Below, one piece after another: positions 61,608 to 64,000 of a stretch of DNA of 64,000 bases (its first letter is position 1; each line of letters begins with the position of its first letter). Origin of the DNA: Gemmatimonadota bacterium (GTDB taxonomy: Bacteria; Gemmatimonadota; Gemmatimonadetes; Gemmatimonadales; Gemmatimonadaceae); the NCBI GenBank assembly GCA_027307165.1, contig DAHUXM010000020.1:62001-126000 (forward strand), in the 5' to 3' direction. A program made the translations under genes and the position numbers. The notes beneath the pieces were generated by a model. It ran no database searches, was not told where the DNA came from, and was given only the letters and a program-made list of their open reading frames with translations.

Positions 61608-62223
61608 CGATGCAACAGCGGCGGGCCATCGTCACCAGCACCGAGTCGACCGCCGGAAGCGAACACCCGATCAGCGAGCGACGCGCGTGCCGCTGCCACC
61701 GACGGAGCACCCGAACGAGCTCTGGGCTATGGACTTCGTGCACGACACGCTCTCGAGCGGACGCGCCTTTCGCGCGCTCACACTCATCGACACGTGCACG
61801 CGAGAATCGCTCGCGATTGAAGTGGATGTGAGCCTCGGCGCAGATCGCGTGGTGCGCATCCTGGAGCAACTCCGCATCACGCGTGGACTTCCCGAGCGGA
61901 TCAGCTGTGACAACGGTCCTGAGTTTCGTAGTCGCGCACTCGACGCCTGGGCGTACCGCCAGCATGTCACATTGCACTTTATTCAACCCGGCAAGCCCGT
62001 GCAGAACGCCTTCATCGAGAGCTTCAATGGACGCTTCCGGGATGAGTGCTTGAATCAACACTGGTTTCTCTCGCTGGCTGATGCGCGGCGCACGATCGAG
62101 GAGTGGCGCATTGCGTACAACACCGCTCGGCCGCACCGCGGCCTCGGTGGACGGACTCCGCTCCAAATGGCAGAAATAATGCAAACTGAACGAACCGAAC
62201 AAGCCACGAGACTGTCAGCTTAG
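61585..62223 (+). pseudogene. IS3-family transposase OrfB lacking its N-terminal region
   Basis: The integrase core is complete: [19 protein letters not shown] and [18 protein letters not shown] hold the D-D-E triad with the usual 35-residue spacing, followed by [18 protein letters not shown]. The segment before NELWAMDF is scrambled and Arg-rich instead of the normal HTH_21 domain, so roughly 70-100 residues are missing and the frame relation to OrfA is altered. Probably inactive on its own. Confidence 0.8.
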
Positions 62224-62232
62224 AACTGGTCC

Positions 62233-62665
62233 TAAAGAGAGGCTACCGTCACAACGCCAACGGTGCGATGCGACGTCCGCGGACTCGAGATGAGCAGCAC
62301 TGGTCCGGCGATTAGTGCACGGTACAAGAGACACGCTTTATGAGAATTGATAGCAGCTGCGGCGCCCGCGACGCCATTGCAAGTTGGTTGACTGCCACCC
62401 TTTGGTGATCGAATGCCTAACTCAACTCCCGATAAAAGAGCGGAAGCGGACATTCCGCTACTCTGGTCTTGTCCCCGAGGCTCAAGGCCAGCCTTAAACT
62501 ACGCCCAAATGTTACGCCGTCCGGACCGGGAATCGGGGACAAGACCAATACCCGCCCAGCGATGATGACCCTACGCAAACCATTCGCCAACTGCATTAGT
62601 CCAATAGCTTGCGAAGCTGCTGAAGCCTCGCATTTCAGGGACAAGCGTGCAATAGCGACCTCATC
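62233..62665. other. Intergenic region after the IS3 copy
   Basis: No convincing gene. The longest frames here (both strands) have no recognisable domain and are rich in rare combinations. It holds one clear structure, the 15-base inverted repeat at 62464-62547, and a weaker hairpin of AGCGGAA and TTCCGCT at about 62439-62459 just before it. Confidence 0.6.
62464..62547. repeat. 84-base element with perfect 15-base inverted repeats
   Basis: TGGTCTTGTCCCCGA (62464-62478) and its exact reverse complement (62533-62547) enclose 54 bases without coding potential. The layout is that of a very small non-autonomous mobile element or a long-loop hairpin. It lies next to the IS island. Confidence 0.65.
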
Positions 62666-62680
62666 ATGCTGATCGGGAAA

Positions 62681-64000
62681 ATGAAATACATATCTGCCTT
62701 CACGCGGGCTACAAATCTTGTCCTCGTCACGATCCTCGGGATAACAACAATCACCAGCGCCTTGCCCGCGCAGCTTCCCGATAGCTCGATCGACGCGTTC
62801 CACGATGCGACCAAGCGCGCAAAGTCGGCGCTGGAGCGCGATGCCGGCAAGCTATGGGGATCGCGACTCGATTCGGTCCCATGGCTGGGCGTCAGCGGCA
62901 AGACGATTCTGCTCACGAGCGCCCCCATCGATGTGGCCGGATACACTGCAACGCGCGGTGTCTGGCAAGGTCCGCTGCCTGCGACGATAACGCCGTCGAA
63001 TACTTCGGTAACGTGGGCCGGTCGCCACTGGGCCATGGTGCTGCTTCCTGTCTATGGCGACACGCTCGGCGCTGAACGCTTGCTGATTCACGAAGCGATG
63101 CACGTGCTGCAACCCGCGGTGTTGCCAGCACCGTCGTATGAAGAGACCGGCGCCGGCTCCGGGCTGTTGGACGAAGCGGCTGGTCGCTCCTGGCTGCGTC
63201 TGGAATGGAAGGCGCTCGCAACGGCGCTGCGCAGCAGCGGTGCGAGGCGCGACAGCGCGGTGCACGACGCTCTTCTGTTTCGTGCAGCGCGCTACGCCAT
63301 CGCTTCTCCCGATGAGATAACGCGCGAGCGGGCGCTGGACGTGAAGGAAGGCATCCCGGAATACACCGGCTGGAAGCTGTCCAACTCGCCGCGTGCGTCG
63401 TTCATTGCATCACTGGATTCGGCGCCGACGACGCTCCCGTCATTCGTTCGCGCATTCGAGTACTTCACCGGACCTGCGTACGCGATGCTTCTTGATGACT
63501 ACACCAACGGGCGCTGGCACCGGTCGCTCAGGAGTAATCCTGATTTGCAGTCGATGCTCGCAAGTGCGATTGCATCGCGGAAATTTCCAGCCGAGTCACT
63601 CGTTCGGACAGCACTCATGGCGACATCCGGGACAGCCGTATCGCCAGCAGTCACCCAAGCGGCACACTCACGCGCTCAGATCTACGGCGGTCCGGCGATC
63701 GTCGCCGAAGAAAACGTCCGATGGGCGGATCGCGAGCGCGAGCTCGCCGTGTACCGTAAGGAATTCCTCGACAGCCCCACGGTGCGCCTCCGGCCGCGCT
63801 CGCTCAACGTGAGCTTCAACCCGCGCGGCCAGGCTTCGCTCGGCGCGTCGGGGACGGTGATGGCGAATCTTGCGTGGAAGAGCGCGGATGGTGCATCGCT
63901 CTCCGCACCATCCGGCGCCCTCATCAATCAATCGTGGACCGAGCTGCGCGTATCGCTCGGCGATGTACATCTCGAGCCCGGCGTCGTGAAGCAGACGACT
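62681..64000 (+). CDS. Secreted zincin-like protein (3' cut by window)
   Basis: A frame open from ATG 62681 (ATG 62666 is an alternative) to the end of the window, 440 residues so far. The signal peptide ends TSALPAQ at about residue 31. LLIHEAMHVLQP places an HExxH zinc motif at His137-His141, with GLLDEAAGRSWLRLEWKAL downstream supplying a possible third ligand Glu. Further on, GIPEYTGWKLS and EYFTGPAYAMLLDDYTNGRWH resemble gluzincin-type C-terminal helices. The last 70 residues turn into a beta-rich region (NVSFNPRGQASLGASGTVMANLAW). A metallopeptidase is likely, though no named family is certain. Confidence 0.75.
   Translation, partial: MKYISAFTRATNLVLVTILGITTITSALPAQLPDSSIDAFHDATKRAKSALERDAGKLWGSRLDSVPWLGVSGKTILLTSAPIDVAGYTATRGVWQGPLPATITPSNTSVTWAGRHWAMVLLPVYGDTLGAERLLIHEAMHVLQPAVLPAPSYEETGAGSGLLDEAAGRSWLRLEWKALATALRSSGARRDSAVHDALLFRAARYAIASPDEITRERALDVKEGIPEYTGWKLSNSPRASFIASLDSAPTTLPSFVRAFEYFTGPAYAMLLDDYTNGRWHRSLRSNPDLQSMLASAIASRKFPAESLVRTALMATSGTAVSPAVTQAAHSRAQIYGGPAIVAEENVRWADRERELAVYRKEFLDSPTVRLRPRSLNVSFNPRGQASLGASGTVMANLAWKSADGASLSAPSGALINQSWTELRVSLGDVHLEPGVVKQTT

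Larger units (their letters stand above)
61283..62232 (+). mobile_element. IS3-family insertion sequence, internally deleted
   Basis: The terminal inverted repeats match at 19 of 23 positions: 61283-61305 (GGTCCAGTCGTAAGTTGACA...) and the reverse complement of 62210-62232 (GGACCAGTTCTAAGCTGACA...). At 950 bases it is shorter than a full IS3 element. OrfA is intact, while OrfB has lost its N-terminal part. No target duplication is evident. Confidence 0.8.

Noticed and set aside
62417-62803. Minus-strand frame of 128 codons downstream of the IS3 copy
   Set aside because: It overlaps the start of the secreted zincin-like gene, covers the inverted-repeat element, and has no recognisable domain.

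Overview
The window is 64 kb of high-GC bacterial chromosome and most resembles a member of the Gemmatimonadota. That placement is an inference from gene style: many GTG, TTG and even CTG starts, secreted proteins with glycogen-binding (CBM48) domains beside an ECF sigma/anti-sigma pair, DUF4382 lipoproteins, TonB-dependent receptors with a carboxypeptidase-like N-terminal domain, and a 2,787-residue cyclic beta-1,2-glucan synthetase. No rRNA is present to confirm it.

Layout. 1-5.9 kb: end of a polytopic glycosyltransferase-like protein, a D-Ala-D-Ala dipeptidase, and an operon of M20 amidohydrolase, DUF3311 protein and sodium:solute symporter. 5.9-11.5 kb: phosphoesterase, PadR regulator with a candidate autoregulatory operator, a VOC protein, a beta-barrel protein, a lipoprotein esterase, a serine hydrolase and a beta-propeller protein. 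11.7-14.4 kb: ABC exporter operon. 14.5-18.9 kb: ECF sigma factor, membrane anti-sigma factor ending in a CBM48 domain, a secreted CBM48 protein and two further secreted proteins. 19-29.8 kb: methyltransferase, CPBP protease, PAP2 phosphatase, a patch of poorly recognisable protease-like and membrane genes, VOC, DUF72 and YbjQ proteins, tRNA-Phe, and a divergent CGNR/EamA pair whose transporter appears to start at CTG. 29.9-35.3 kb: TonB-dependent receptor, phosphodiesterase and TonB. 35.3-42.2 kb: aldehyde dehydrogenase, a cluster of short repeats, a double retropepsin-like lipoprotein, cytochrome b with a Tat molybdoprotein, and a tandem HD-GYP protein. 42.2-50.6 kb: the cyclic glucan synthetase. 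50.6-59.2 kb: Rieske/FAD oxidoreductase, DUF3006 and ComEC-like beta-lactamase-fold proteins, cyclase, transketolase, ring-cleaving dioxygenase and a MATE exporter. 59.2-62.6 kb: an insertion-sequence island (an IS3 remnant holding an IS30 fragment, a second IS3 copy lacking part of its transposase) enclosing a 5'-truncated JAMM/DUF4329-like gene and small secreted or membrane ORFs. 62.7-64 kb: a secreted zincin-like protein running off the end.

How the parts may work together. The most system-like unit is at 14.5-17 kb. It looks like a surface-glycan sensing switch: an anti-sigma factor that places a carbohydrate-binding domain outside the membrane, followed by a secreted protein with the same domain. 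This is an inference from domains and gene order. The rest is mainly envelope and nutrient-handling housekeeping with one mobile-element hotspot.
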